DNA of 64,000 nt from Gammaproteobacteria bacterium (GTDB taxonomy: Bacteria; Pseudomonadota; Gammaproteobacteria; Pseudomonadales; Pseudohongiellaceae): NCBI GenBank assembly GCA_021773355.1, contig JAJFKE010000023.1, positions 62,001 to 126,000 on the forward strand, in the 5' to 3' direction. Position 1 is the first letter of the stretch, and every line of letters begins with the position of its first letter. Made by a program: the position numbers and the translations under genes. The notes beneath the pieces were generated by a model that ran no database searches, was not told the DNA's origin, and saw nothing but the letters and a program-made list of their open reading frames with translations. This document shows positions 55,234 to 64,000 of this stretch, piece after piece.

Positions 55234-55345
55234 AATCGCTTGCAAGGATTATTCGCAGGCAAGCAGGATAGGCGCGGACCAGAGCGGGCCGCTTACCTGC
55301 TGCTGAAGAATACAGGCCGCCCCTGCTGCTGCCGAACTATTTGAA

Positions 55346-56045
55346 CTATCGAAAATAGTCCCATGCGATATGCCAAAGCAGGTAATAGATAAACCGCATC
55401 AGATACATGCTGACGAAGCCATGGCGCCGAAACATAAGCAGCTGAAAAAGATTGAATGCAAACACACTGATCGCTACAAATCCATCGATCGGCGCTATGG
55501 ACTGAGACATGAATACTCCCCGAATCTGAAAAGCAGGTTCAAGCACCGCCACAAAAACCAGTAGTAAACCTATTTGCCTGATTGAGGGCTGGCGCTTGCT
55601 GCGATTTGCGAAAACGAAAAGTAGCAGTGCCAGTGGCAAAATATGGAAACTGGCCTCTGCCCAGGCCCATCAGCGGATAGAACAGTAGGGACCAGGGGGC
55701 CGGAACATTGATGTCGCTGGGAAAACCGATGCCAATATCAACTGCGATGGCCATTGCTGCAAACACACGCGCAGCAAGTACTGCGAGACCGATACCTTTA
55801 TAAAGGTTATCAGGTGCGGAGATTTCAAACCAGTCGCGAGACTAAATAAACCATAATCCAATAAAGCCCATTCCGATAATTCCCGGCGCAGCAATAAGGG
55901 AATTTATGCTCGCGAAGTAAGGATCAAAATAGGACTGCGGTACAGGCAATACAGCTGCAGCTGCAATAGCGATCACGGGAGGTACAAAAATTAAGTAACT
56001 GCTCATTTGATTTGGCACTACAGCTATCTCGCATGACACAGACAT
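55346..56045 (-). pseudogene. Broken multi-helix membrane protein
   Basis: The first part (56045 or 56006 to 55845) encodes hydrophobic segments and ends at TAG 55842-55844. The same frame continues past the stop as SRDWFEISAPDNLYKGIGLA with further helices to about 55680. A shift of frame near 55655-55690 then leads to another helical segment (LALLLFVFANRSKRQ) that runs to 55346. Joined, it gives about 225 residues with six or so helices. One amber codon and one frameshift therefore break it. Family not recognised. Confidence 0.6.
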
Positions 56046-56252
56046 AATTGAAACAGGAGCTGACCGAAGCTCTCCGCATAATCCATCCGATTCTGAGATT
56101 TACCAGGGCAATTCTGCACATTTCAAGAGCTGGGGTTCAATAGACAGCTAAGCAAAATCTACTCTCATCTGCTGGATAAAACGCTGTGCCATTGCTGTGA
56201 AAAGAATAGATAATCTAGAATTCTCAAGCCAGTAGTTGAGGTATTGCTTGTG

Positions 56253-56393
56253 AACAATCAGAGCCGCAGGCTCGTGAGCAAGTAGTACCTCAACTATTGG
56301 CGACCAATATTCGATTATTCCTTGTCAGTGCTTTTTCTTCGCACACAGCAATGGGGCTATTCCCCGCTCACGAGCCTGCGGCTCTGATCGTTC
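56253..56393. repeat. REP-like inverted repeat pair (BIME-like)
   Basis: A 22-bp sequence at 56259-56280 occurs as exact inverted copy at 56366-56387; with one mismatch the match extends to 28 bp (56253-56280 and 56366-56393). Each copy has an internal palindrome GAGCC-GCA-GGCTC. A further inverted pair AGTTGAGGTA/TACCTCAACT flanks the first copy (56235-56244, 56287-56296). This is the layout of REP elements in pairs, in a gene-free region between a pseudogene and a minus-strand gene. Confidence 0.75.
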
Positions 56394-56539
56394 GCGTGAA
56401 ACAACCCCATCACAGTGTGCTCGCGGCGGTGTTGAACTCGATACCCTAAAATGTATTGTATTACTACTTTCGACAAAGAAATTGTGTCGGAAAAATTTGC
56501 TAAATGTCCTCGAACTGCAACTTTTTGGCCAAGAATACT

Positions 56540-57451
56540 TCAATCCGGGCGTTCGCTGTCCCTTATAAATAGTCCAGGAAAGTGTGAGGTACAGGCCATC
56601 ACATGAGTAATCGAATTGCTGTCATACTCATCACCAGATCGGTATTTGTCGAAAAAACTATTAAGCCGCCCAACCCGTTCCGAAAACTGATCCGAGGCTT
56701 GTAGACCCAGAGAAACTCCGTAATTGGTAAAGGCAAATTTCATGGCCTCCTGTCCCGACTGACGACAAAAATAACCCGGTGGATCGACCCACAAACTATC
56801 GAGGTGTGCGAGGCTGCTCTTTCTTTGATGTTCAGCCCAGGGCTCATCCGGGAAGAAATGACAAAGCCACAACATCATTCCCAAACCCAGCTCCTGATCG
56901 ATAAATAGAGTTTTGTAATCGCGATTTATCAACTGCCGCATCTCGCCGATTTCTTCGGCCAGCGCATCCTGACCCAGCAACTTATACACAACATAACCAT
57001 CGAATGCGTCCATGGAACCCAAACCATAACCAGGATAAGAGCCAGAGAGGTCTTCTTCCATCTTCCAGATCACGCCATAGTCAGGGCGCACAAAATGCGG
57101 GTGAATCTGTTTCACCAAAGTAATCGCTACATCGGTGTATTCCGCTTCGATCTGCCCATACTTCGTCAAGGCATAAATCCACATCGCAAGATAGTGGTAG
57201 TATTGGCCATCGCGATCCTCTTCTTCTCCGATACGCAATCCTTTGTGGCGGCCAAGCACTCGATAGACCTCCTTTACCAGAGTCTTGGATTTGCTCAGAT
57301 AAGAATCATCTCCTGTGTGCTGATAAAGGGAAAGGTAGAGCACAAGACCGAAGGCATCAGTCCACAAATAACGCAGACCATTCGGCCAAATCTCATTGTC
57401 CTCCATCCATTGCAGCTTTGTTTGGACGTAGTCAATATCCATTAATGACAT
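56540..57451 (-). CDS. Six-hairpin glycosidase-like protein of unknown function
   Basis: A 303-residue protein without signal peptide. It is made of helices with repeated aromatic-rich segments (LQWMEDNEIWPNGLRYLW, YYHYLAMWIYALTKYGQIE, GSMDAFDGYVVYKLLG), which suggests an (alpha/alpha)6 barrel as in glycoside hydrolases and epimerases. No catalytic pair can be fixed. ATG 57451 is preferred since GGAG lies 9 bp upstream; other starts to 57466 exist. Gene lies 60 bp after the Pcm-Ere fusion and may be cotranscribed. Confidence 0.6.
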   Translation of the reverse strand: MSLMDIDYVQTKLQWMEDNEIWPNGLRYLWTDAFGLVLYLSLYQHTGDDSYLSKSKTLVKEVYRVLGRHKGLRIGEEEDRDGQYYHYLAMWIYALTKYGQIEAEYTDVAITLVKQIHPHFVRPDYGVIWKMEEDLSGSYPGYGLGSMDAFDGYVVYKLLGQDALAEEIGEMRQLINRDYKTLFIDQELGLGMMLWLCHFFPDEPWAEHQRKSSLAHLDSLWVDPPGYFCRQSGQEAMKFAFTNYGVSLGLQASDQFSERVGRLNSFFDKYRSGDEYDSNSITHVMACTSHFPGLFIRDSERPD

Positions 57452-57511
57452 GCACATCGGCTCCAATTTCTGCTTGTCGACCTAGTCTTTATTCATGCCG
57501 GGCTGAAAATA

Positions 57512-59506
57512 CTATAGGCCAAACGGAAAGGTTTCGGGGACTCCCTTGGCGACTTCTGGCCCCAGGGCATCAACCGCGCGCGTCTCATCAAACCAGATAT
57601 ATTCATCGAATTGCCCTGGCAGTGAGGCCTTGAAATAGTGGCTCAATAGCTCTGTCTCTGGACGATAGATCACACCAATCGCACGCTCCAGCCGGGATGG
57701 CGTCAGCGCCTTGACGATGTCCTGCTTTGCATAGCGCAGCGGAAGTAGAAAGGCATTCAGTCCAGAATCGTGGCATAAGCGCTCATAGCTGTCCTGATGT
57801 GATGGTCTGACGGTTTTAACTTCCATATCCGCTCCCCAATCACTGGCTGCGGCCACCGTACCGCAGTGGGTGCCAAACCCAATCGAGTAGACCTCCTCCT
57901 GGTATTTCTGGCGACAGAGAAATCCCACATTAATTTCTCCCCTAAGCCCCATATCAGTAGCGGATGCATCACCTATATGAGAGTTATGCTCCCATACCAC
58001 TGCTCTAGCCTTGGAACCATGGAAAGTCATCAGGCTTTCGAGAGTTTCAAACATATGGGTATCACGTAAATTCCAGGATGAAATGGAGCCCTGATACATG
58101 ATGCGGTAATACTGTTCGGCATTCTTCACCAGACGCGCATTGGACATGGCATCGAGGAAGCGACGACCATCCTGCTTGGCATAGTCGATTCGCTTTTGCA
58201 TCAATGCATTCAACATAGCAACCACTTCAGGCTCGCAGTCCTTATGTGTATCACCAAGAGCCATTGCTCCGTAAGTGGCTGGATCACTCTGCCAGGGGGT
58301 AAGACAACCATAGCGACGGCGGGCAATTGCGGCTGCATCTGCATCGATATCATCGAGGTAGTTGATTACCGAGCTTATGGACGAATACAGGCTATAAAGA
58401 TCGAGTCCATAAAAACCAACAGCCTCATCTGGTGATGAGAATGATTCATTATAATGTCGCAGCCATTTCACAAATTCCAAAACCTGGGTATTGGCCCACA
58501 TCCAGGTAGGAAATCGGGAAAAAGTGGCCTCCTCTGTCGGCTCAACCCGAGTATCTCGAACAAAGTGATCGATCTGTGCAGCGTCTGGCCAATCGGCTTC
58601 GACAGCAACGAAATTGAACCCCCTCTTCTGAATTAGCTCCTTGGTGATTCGTGCTCGCATGTCATAAAACTCAGCGGTTCCATGGCTCGCCTCTCCTAAC
58701 AAGACAATTTGGGAATCTCCAATTCTGTCAAGCAGAGAGGCAAGGTCTACCGAGTCAATACTGGGAATATGGATAGCCGCCTTCTCGATCAATTCGGAGG
58801 CTGCCGCTGGACTCTCTACCGGAGCTCTTCGCAGTCTGGGTTTTATTTCGGCCTCGGCGTTCTGCCAACCTTCCTCACCGATCAGAGGCACAAAACGGAC
58901 TCTGGCCAACTCTTCTATCTCAATCTGTTCTTTGCTTATTCGGGTGATGCGCAACAGACCCTGCTCTCTTACTGAAGGCCCGGTGGGGATCACCAATCGG
59001 CCTCCAATCGACAGCTGCTCAATCAGAGAACGCGGTGCCTCAGGCCCGCCTGCTGCGACGATAATCGCATCGAAAGGTGCCTGCTCGGGCCAGCCTAAAC
59101 TGCCGTCACCGCATATCACCTGGACATTGTCATAGTGTAAATCTTTTAGCCGAGAAGCAGCCTGATGAACCAGGGGCTGATGTCGCTCTATGGTGTAAAC
59201 CTCCTGAGCGATGCGCGACAGAATAGCCGCCGCATAACCAGAACCGGTCCCTACTTCCAACACTCTACTGCCAGCGGTCAACTGCAGTGCTTCAGTCATA
59301 AGCGCCACAATATAGGGCTGGGAAATAGTCTGCCCTTCGCCGATTGGCAACGGGGTATCGTCATAGGCAAATTCCTGTAGGTCGATACCTACAAATTCTT
59401 CGCGCGGGACGGTGCTCATGGCATCCAATACAGCCTTGTCCTTGATGCCACGCTTTTTCAATAATCCTATAAACGCTTTCTTGTCATATTGGGCCAGTGT
59501 TTCCAT
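57512..59506 (-). CDS. Fusion: protein-L-isoaspartate methyltransferase and erythromycin esterase-like domain
   Basis: A 664-residue two-domain protein. Residues 1-215 are Pcm-like: SAM motif VLEVGTGSGYAAA (83-94), PREEFV, GQTISQPYIVALM. Residues about 240-664 are of the erythromycin esterase type: LLGEASHGTAEFY (Glu272, His275), AVEADWPDA, and WEHNSHIGDA as catalytic set. Pcm repairs isoaspartyl residues in aged proteins. The esterase part hydrolyses macrolactones in Ere enzymes, but this branch is poorly known. Fusions of these domains occur in other bacteria. The linkage suggests repair or detoxification in resting cells. Confidence 0.88.
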   Translation of the reverse strand: METLAQYDKKAFIGLLKKRGIKDKAVLDAMSTVPREEFVGIDLQEFAYDDTPLPIGEGQTISQPYIVALMTEALQLTAGSRVLEVGTGSGYAAAILSRIAQEVYTIERHQPLVHQAASRLKDLHYDNVQVICGDGSLGWPEQAPFDAIIVAAGGPEAPRSLIEQLSIGGRLVIPTGPSVREQGLLRITRISKEQIEIEELARVRFVPLIGEEGWQNAEAEIKPRLRRAPVESPAAASELIEKAAIHIPSIDSVDLASLLDRIGDSQIVLLGEASHGTAEFYDMRARITKELIQKRGFNFVAVEADWPDAAQIDHFVRDTRVEPTEEATFSRFPTWMWANTQVLEFVKWLRHYNESFSSPDEAVGFYGLDLYSLYSSISSVINYLDDIDADAAAIARRRYGCLTPWQSDPATYGAMALGDTHKDCEPEVVAMLNALMQKRIDYAKQDGRRFLDAMSNARLVKNAEQYYRIMYQGSISSWNLRDTHMFETLESLMTFHGSKARAVVWEHNSHIGDASATDMGLRGEINVGFLCRQKYQEEVYSIGFGTHCGTVAAASDWGADMEVKTVRPSHQDSYERLCHDSGLNAFLLPLRYAKQDIVKALTPSRLERAIGVIYRPETELLSHYFKASLPGQFDEYIWFDETRAVDALGPEVAKGVPETFPFGL

Positions 59507-59587
59507 AATCTAGACGTCCTCTAACGACTGTCCATCCTGGTTCTGATATTTCATGTGCCCAGGTCTTGTCATGATTGAGCGAGCTAA

Positions 59588-60049
59588 CTAATTCTGTACC
59601 ACCCAACTACCGTCTCTTTGTCGACACGCAGTACCGTATACTTTCTCTTCCTCGCCAGCGACTACGGCATCGATAGTGTACTCGCGACAGGGCCCGGCCG
59701 AGGCCTCATAGGTTCGTGTCGGCGTTACTGCATAGCTATAACCGCTATCCGGATTTCTCCAGCGCGAACTGACACCGGTTCTGACGGTTTCCAGAGCGCC
59801 GGCGGTGTTGGCGCGATCAACATCATCCATGGTACGTCCGATAGAACCACCGATAGCCGCCCCGGCCAATGTGCCTGCAATGATTGCGGCAGTGCGTCCA
59901 TCTCCGCCGCCGACCTGAGAGCCAATGGCACCACCGAGCAAACCCCCTATTATCATTCCAGCCTGCTCTTGTTCACCTTGTCGCGACGCACAACCAGTTA
60001 CTAGAACAGTAGCCAGTAATAAATAGCGACCAAATAATTTGAGTTCCAT
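59588..60049 (-). CDS. Glycine-zipper surface lipoprotein (17 kDa antigen-like)
   Basis: A 153-residue lipoprotein with lipobox VTGC (Cys near 20). Two glycine-zipper segments (MIIGGLLGGAIGSQVGGG, IIAGTLAGAAIGGSIGR) are followed by a C-terminal domain (SSRWRNPDSGYSYAVTP, GPCREYTIDA, YGTACRQRDGSW) as in the RT0821/Lpp0805 surface protein family. It probably sits in the outer membrane. ATG 60049 is taken from the lipoprotein signal; the longer frame is rejected. Confidence 0.83.
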   Translation of the reverse strand: MELKLFGRYLLLATVLVTGCASRQGEQEQAGMIIGGLLGGAIGSQVGGGDGRTAAIIAGTLAGAAIGGSIGRTMDDVDRANTAGALETVRTGVSSRWRNPDSGYSYAVTPTRTYEASAGPCREYTIDAVVAGEEEKVYGTACRQRDGSWVVQN

Positions 60050-60176
60050 ACAATATGCTCCTACAAAATATTTTTTATCTAAAATGCTGCTAAAGCCGCT
60101 CACCAGTGATTGCGTGCTAATAGCAAACCACTACTCAGCGTCTCTAAATCTGAGACGCCAGTTAACACCGCATGAC

Positions 60177-60668
60177 TCAGGCAATCGCTACTGGCTTAAC
60201 AGGCTGTTCGTGGTGGCCAGTTACCCGTTTCAGCATGCCAATAACATTGGCGGCCGCAACCGTTCCTTTCTGTTTCCGATTGCCAGCTTTTTGAGGGGTA
60301 AAAGCCAATATGTCACCCATAGATACAATACCTGCTAATCGCCCATCTTCACTTACTACAGGCATTCTGCGCACCCCGTTCTGCTCCATCTTCATCAGGC
60401 AATCCTCCAGCGGCTCATCCTGATGACAGCTACAAAGCCTTTGTTCTTTCAGCAAGGTGCCCGCCTCTATTTCCCATAGAGGCTGGTGATTCAGCATTGC
60501 CGCCATGGCGATATCTCTATCGGTTACTATTCCGATCGGCTTTTTTCTTGTATTTACTATGGGTATTGCGCCACAGTCGTTTTCCCACATCAGTCTGCTT
60601 ATTTCCTCTAAATTGGATTTCGCATTGCCCACTTTCACATCCGCGCTCATCGCCTCATTTACATACAT
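60177..60668 (-). CDS. Two-CBS-domain protein
   Basis: A 163-residue protein with two CBS domains (about 5-60 and 72-130). The pattern GAIPIVNTRKKPIGIVTDRDIAM and RRMPVVSEDGRLAGIVSMGDIL is typical of stand-alone CBS proteins, which bind adenine nucleotides and modulate other proteins. The C-terminal tail is basic. An Anr/FNR-like box lies about 150 bp upstream, so expression in low oxygen is likely. Confidence 0.88.
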   Translation of the reverse strand: MYVNEAMSADVKVGNAKSNLEEISRLMWENDCGAIPIVNTRKKPIGIVTDRDIAMAAMLNHQPLWEIEAGTLLKEQRLCSCHQDEPLEDCLMKMEQNGVRRMPVVSEDGRLAGIVSMGDILAFTPQKAGNRKQKGTVAAANVIGMLKRVTGHHEQPVKPVAIA

Positions 60669-60816
60669 CTCAGTGCTCCTGTATTGCTATTCTGTTAATT
60701 TTCAGTGGCCAGTGTTCGAAACAAGATTCGCTATGCCTTCGCCACCGTTCAAAATTCTCAAACCATTCTAAATCTGCAAGCATGCAGTTAATCTAATATA
60801 TGCAGGCAGCGGCTTG

Positions 60817-60830
60817 CTGACGTGGGTCAA
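60817..60830 (-). promoter_or_regulatory. Anr/FNR-like box upstream of the CBS gene
   Basis: CTGACGTGGGTCAA, followed by CTA. It has one mismatch to the dyad ends but keeps the TGAC and GTCAA halves and the CT tail. It is centred about 155 bp from ATG 60668, on the minus-strand side. The rest of the 330-bp gap 60669-60998 shows no gene. Confidence 0.45.
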
Positions 60831-60998
60831 CTAGCCGCAGTTTTTCGACCTATTCGTATTCTTCCGCAGAGATGTTGCTGCTTGCGTCTGGCGATTATCT
60901 GTTACCGGGTCAGCAAGGAACCTTGGCGCTGGGAAAATTTAATGGCCAGAGGCACGGTTAGCAGACGGTTTGCATAAACTCCAACCCTCATGCCGCAA

Positions 60999-62003
60999 TC
61001 ACTTGGCGCCCATCAAAGCAACCGTTTCCAATAGGCGACAGGCATAGCCATATTCATTGTCATACCAGGCTTGCACCTTGACGTGAGTATCTTTAACGAC
61101 TCGAGTGGATTTTGCGTGAATGATGGCGGAATGAGAGTTGTCAATAATATCGGTTGAAACTAGGTCTTCTTCCGAGTATTCAATGATCCCCGCCATGGTT
61201 GTTTTACCGGCTAACCGTAACTTATGGTTGACTTCCATCTCGGTAACTTTGGTTTTCAATACGGCGTTAATATCCGTAATTGAACCGTCCGCAACCGGAA
61301 CTCGCAGGGCCGTAACTCGTATTCGATCTTCCAATTCAGGCAAAACCTGAACCGTGGCGACGTCAGAGCCAGTAGAGGTGGGAATAATATTGATCGCTCC
61401 AGCCCGGCCTTGAATGACTTTATTGCTGGACCTATCGACCATGCTCTGCGAAATAGTGTAGGCGTGAACCGTCGTGGCAAGCACGGACTCAATACCAAAA
61501 TTATCCATCAGTACTTTAAGTGGAGGAGCAAGAGAATTTGTCGTGCAAGAGGCATTGCTGACAATATGATGGCGCTCGTTATCATACTCCTGCTCGTTAA
61601 CTCCCATTACTATGGTCAGATCCGCTGCAGTTACCGGCGCACTTACCAGTACTTTTCTGGCTCCGGCCTGTAAATGTTTCTCTGCCTCGTCCCTGCTTTT
61701 GCAAAGACCGGTGCAGTCTATCACCACGTCAATATTGAACTGTTCCCAGGGCAGCGAGGAGATCTGGCTTTCCGACAACACTGGAATACGGTAATTATTT
61801 ACCCGTAACTCGTCGTCTTCTCGACTTATCGATCCATTAAAACGTCCGTGCACCGAATCTCGGGATAATAAATAAACCAGATTGTCCAGATCACTGATGT
61901 CGTTAATGGCAACTATTTCGACGTCCCTCTGTTCTGATTCACAGTACCGTCTCAGTAACAAACGGCCTACGCGTCCCAAACCGTTAATCGCAATACGTAC
62001 CAT
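60999..62003 (-). CDS. gap: Glyceraldehyde-3-phosphate dehydrogenase
   Basis: A 334-residue NAD-dependent enzyme. NAD site NGLGRVGRLLLRRY at 7-20 with Asp35 region AINDISD, and catalytic Cys153 in SNASCTTNSLAPP. HAYTISQSMVDRS carries the active-site His. It is a standard GapA-type enzyme, oxidising GAP to 1,3-BPG. It lies divergent from the ATPase operon, with an Anr/FNR-like box in the 260-bp gap, in the same region as fbaB, glk and ppsA. Confidence 0.93.
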   Translation of the reverse strand: MVRIAINGLGRVGRLLLRRYCESEQRDVEIVAINDISDLDNLVYLLSRDSVHGRFNGSISREDDELRVNNYRIPVLSESQISSLPWEQFNIDVVIDCTGLCKSRDEAEKHLQAGARKVLVSAPVTAADLTIVMGVNEQEYDNERHHIVSNASCTTNSLAPPLKVLMDNFGIESVLATTVHAYTISQSMVDRSSNKVIQGRAGAINIIPTSTGSDVATVQVLPELEDRIRVTALRVPVADGSITDINAVLKTKVTEMEVNHKLRLAGKTTMAGIIEYSEEDLVSTDIIDNSHSAIIHAKSTRVVKDTHVKVQAWYDNEYGYACRLLETVALMGAK

Positions 62004-62133
62004 AGAAAAACCCTCTGCTATTACCCAACCTCAAGCCCTAGTCTACTGTCAGCAGCTGGTTCGAAGCTGACTAATATCAACTGAAACAGCTGTAGCAGTG
62101 GCCCTGCCGGTTCCAGCGGTAGATTTTTCTTTG

Positions 62134-62147
62134 ATGACCTGCATCAA
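62134..62147. promoter_or_regulatory. Anr/FNR-like box between gap and atpD
   Basis: ATGACCTGCATCAA, followed by CTC. One end base differs from TTGAC-N4-ATCAA. It is centred 123 bp before atpD and 137 bp from gap. A second weaker half-site (GGTCAACTA) is at 62211-62219. Confidence 0.5.
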
Positions 62148-62191
62148 CTCCCCGACAGGTACATTTCCGTACACTGACCAGTAAAATATGA

Positions 62192-63703
<1,512 letters not shown>

Positions 63704-63744
63704 GCAAGAAATGTAAAGCAGAATTGCCAGCAGGAGAAAATCGA

Positions 63745-63768
63745 ATGGGCTTAGAAATCGATGCCTAA
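63745..63768 (+). CDS. Seven-codon ORF overlapping the atpC start
   Basis: AGGAG at 63732-63736 is 8 bp from ATG 63745, which reads MGLEIDA and stops at TAA 63766-63768. The atpC ATG (63761) lies 24 bp from that site and inside this frame. It may couple ribosomes to atpC, but may be chance. Confidence 0.3.
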   Translation: MGLEIDA

Positions 63769-64000
63769 GACAATGCATCTACAAATACTGCTACCTACCG
63801 AGGTTGTTGTTGACCAACAGGTTAACAAGATAGTAGCCGAGGCTGAGAACGGATATTTTTGTATGCTGCCCCGACATATCGACTTTGTTGCGGCTTTGGT
63901 TCCCAGCATTCTCTATTTTTCGACTGAGTCTAATGAACAACAATTTTACGCGATCAAACAGGGCATGTTGGTAAAATGCGGAGCAGACGTCAGAGTGTCA
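63761..64000 (+). CDS. atpC: Alternate (N-type) F1F0 ATPase subunit epsilon, partial
   Basis: Open to the window end. The 80 residues visible contain HLQILLPTEVVVDQQVNKIV and ENGYFCMLPRHIDFVAALVP, the N-terminal beta-barrel of epsilon as in N-ATPases (short form). ATG 63761 has no ribosome site at optimal distance; ATG 63773 is an alternative. It follows atpD by 57 bp. Confidence 0.85.
   Translation, partial: MPKTMHLQILLPTEVVVDQQVNKIVAEAENGYFCMLPRHIDFVAALVPSILYFSTESNEQQFYAIKQGMLVKCGADVRVS

Noticed and set aside
56325..56543. 72-codon minus-strand ORF with RERSEPQARERG
   Set aside because: It is a translation of the REP-like repeat, not a gene.

Overview
The window reads as a chromosomal segment of a free-living, probably marine or aquatic gammaproteobacterium. 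The reasons are the proteobacterial nas/nir organisation, a Sec-type secreted and lipoprotein repertoire, an Mla-type lipid transport operon, a second (N-type) F1F0 ATPase operon, and moderate GC with few strain-typing mobile genes. I see no rRNA, tRNA, CRISPR array, phage or insertion sequence.

Layout. 1-6 kb: end of a PepSY protein, an M1 aminopeptidase lipoprotein behind 40-bp-period direct repeats, a divergent HxlR regulator/OsmC pair, a small DUF6632 membrane protein and a GNAT acetyltransferase. 6-19.2 kb: a complete nitrate assimilation block: outer-membrane porin, NasT antiterminator, a wrecked nasS, nitrate ABC transporter (nrtA, nrtB, nrtC), FAD oxidoreductase, nirB, nirD, nasA. The porin and the transporter operon each carry an NtrC-like site, a sigma-54 -24/-12 element and a leader ending in an intrinsic terminator, so both look controlled by nitrogen status plus NasT antitermination. 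19.3-21.6 kb: a TetR regulator divergent from an NHL propeller protein, then a DUF6122 protein.

21.6-26.8 kb: the most unusual block. A BlaI-type repressor and an M56 (BlaR1-type) membrane protease whose C-terminal periplasmic domain is also encoded as four separate secreted proteins just downstream, plus a decayed fifth copy. 27-34.4 kb: an amber-interrupted membrane sensor, an M48 protease/LemA pair, lactate permease, and an orphan SelB.

34.4-64 kb: an island of low-oxygen or energy-stress functions (cytochrome c lipoprotein, D-2-hydroxyacid dehydrogenase, DUF5676, glucokinase, class I FBP aldolase, amidohydrolase + YbdK ligase, hydrolase, cation/proton antiporter, PEP synthase, Hsp20, Lon, lipid ABC transporter, LapA, a Pcm-erythromycin esterase fusion, CBS protein, GAPDH, and the start of an N-type ATPase operon). 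Five close copies of an Anr/FNR-like box with an extended TCAACT tail lie upstream of genes across this island, which suggests one regulon. Several genes here and elsewhere are broken by single stops or frameshifts, so the genome (or the assembly) shows active decay.
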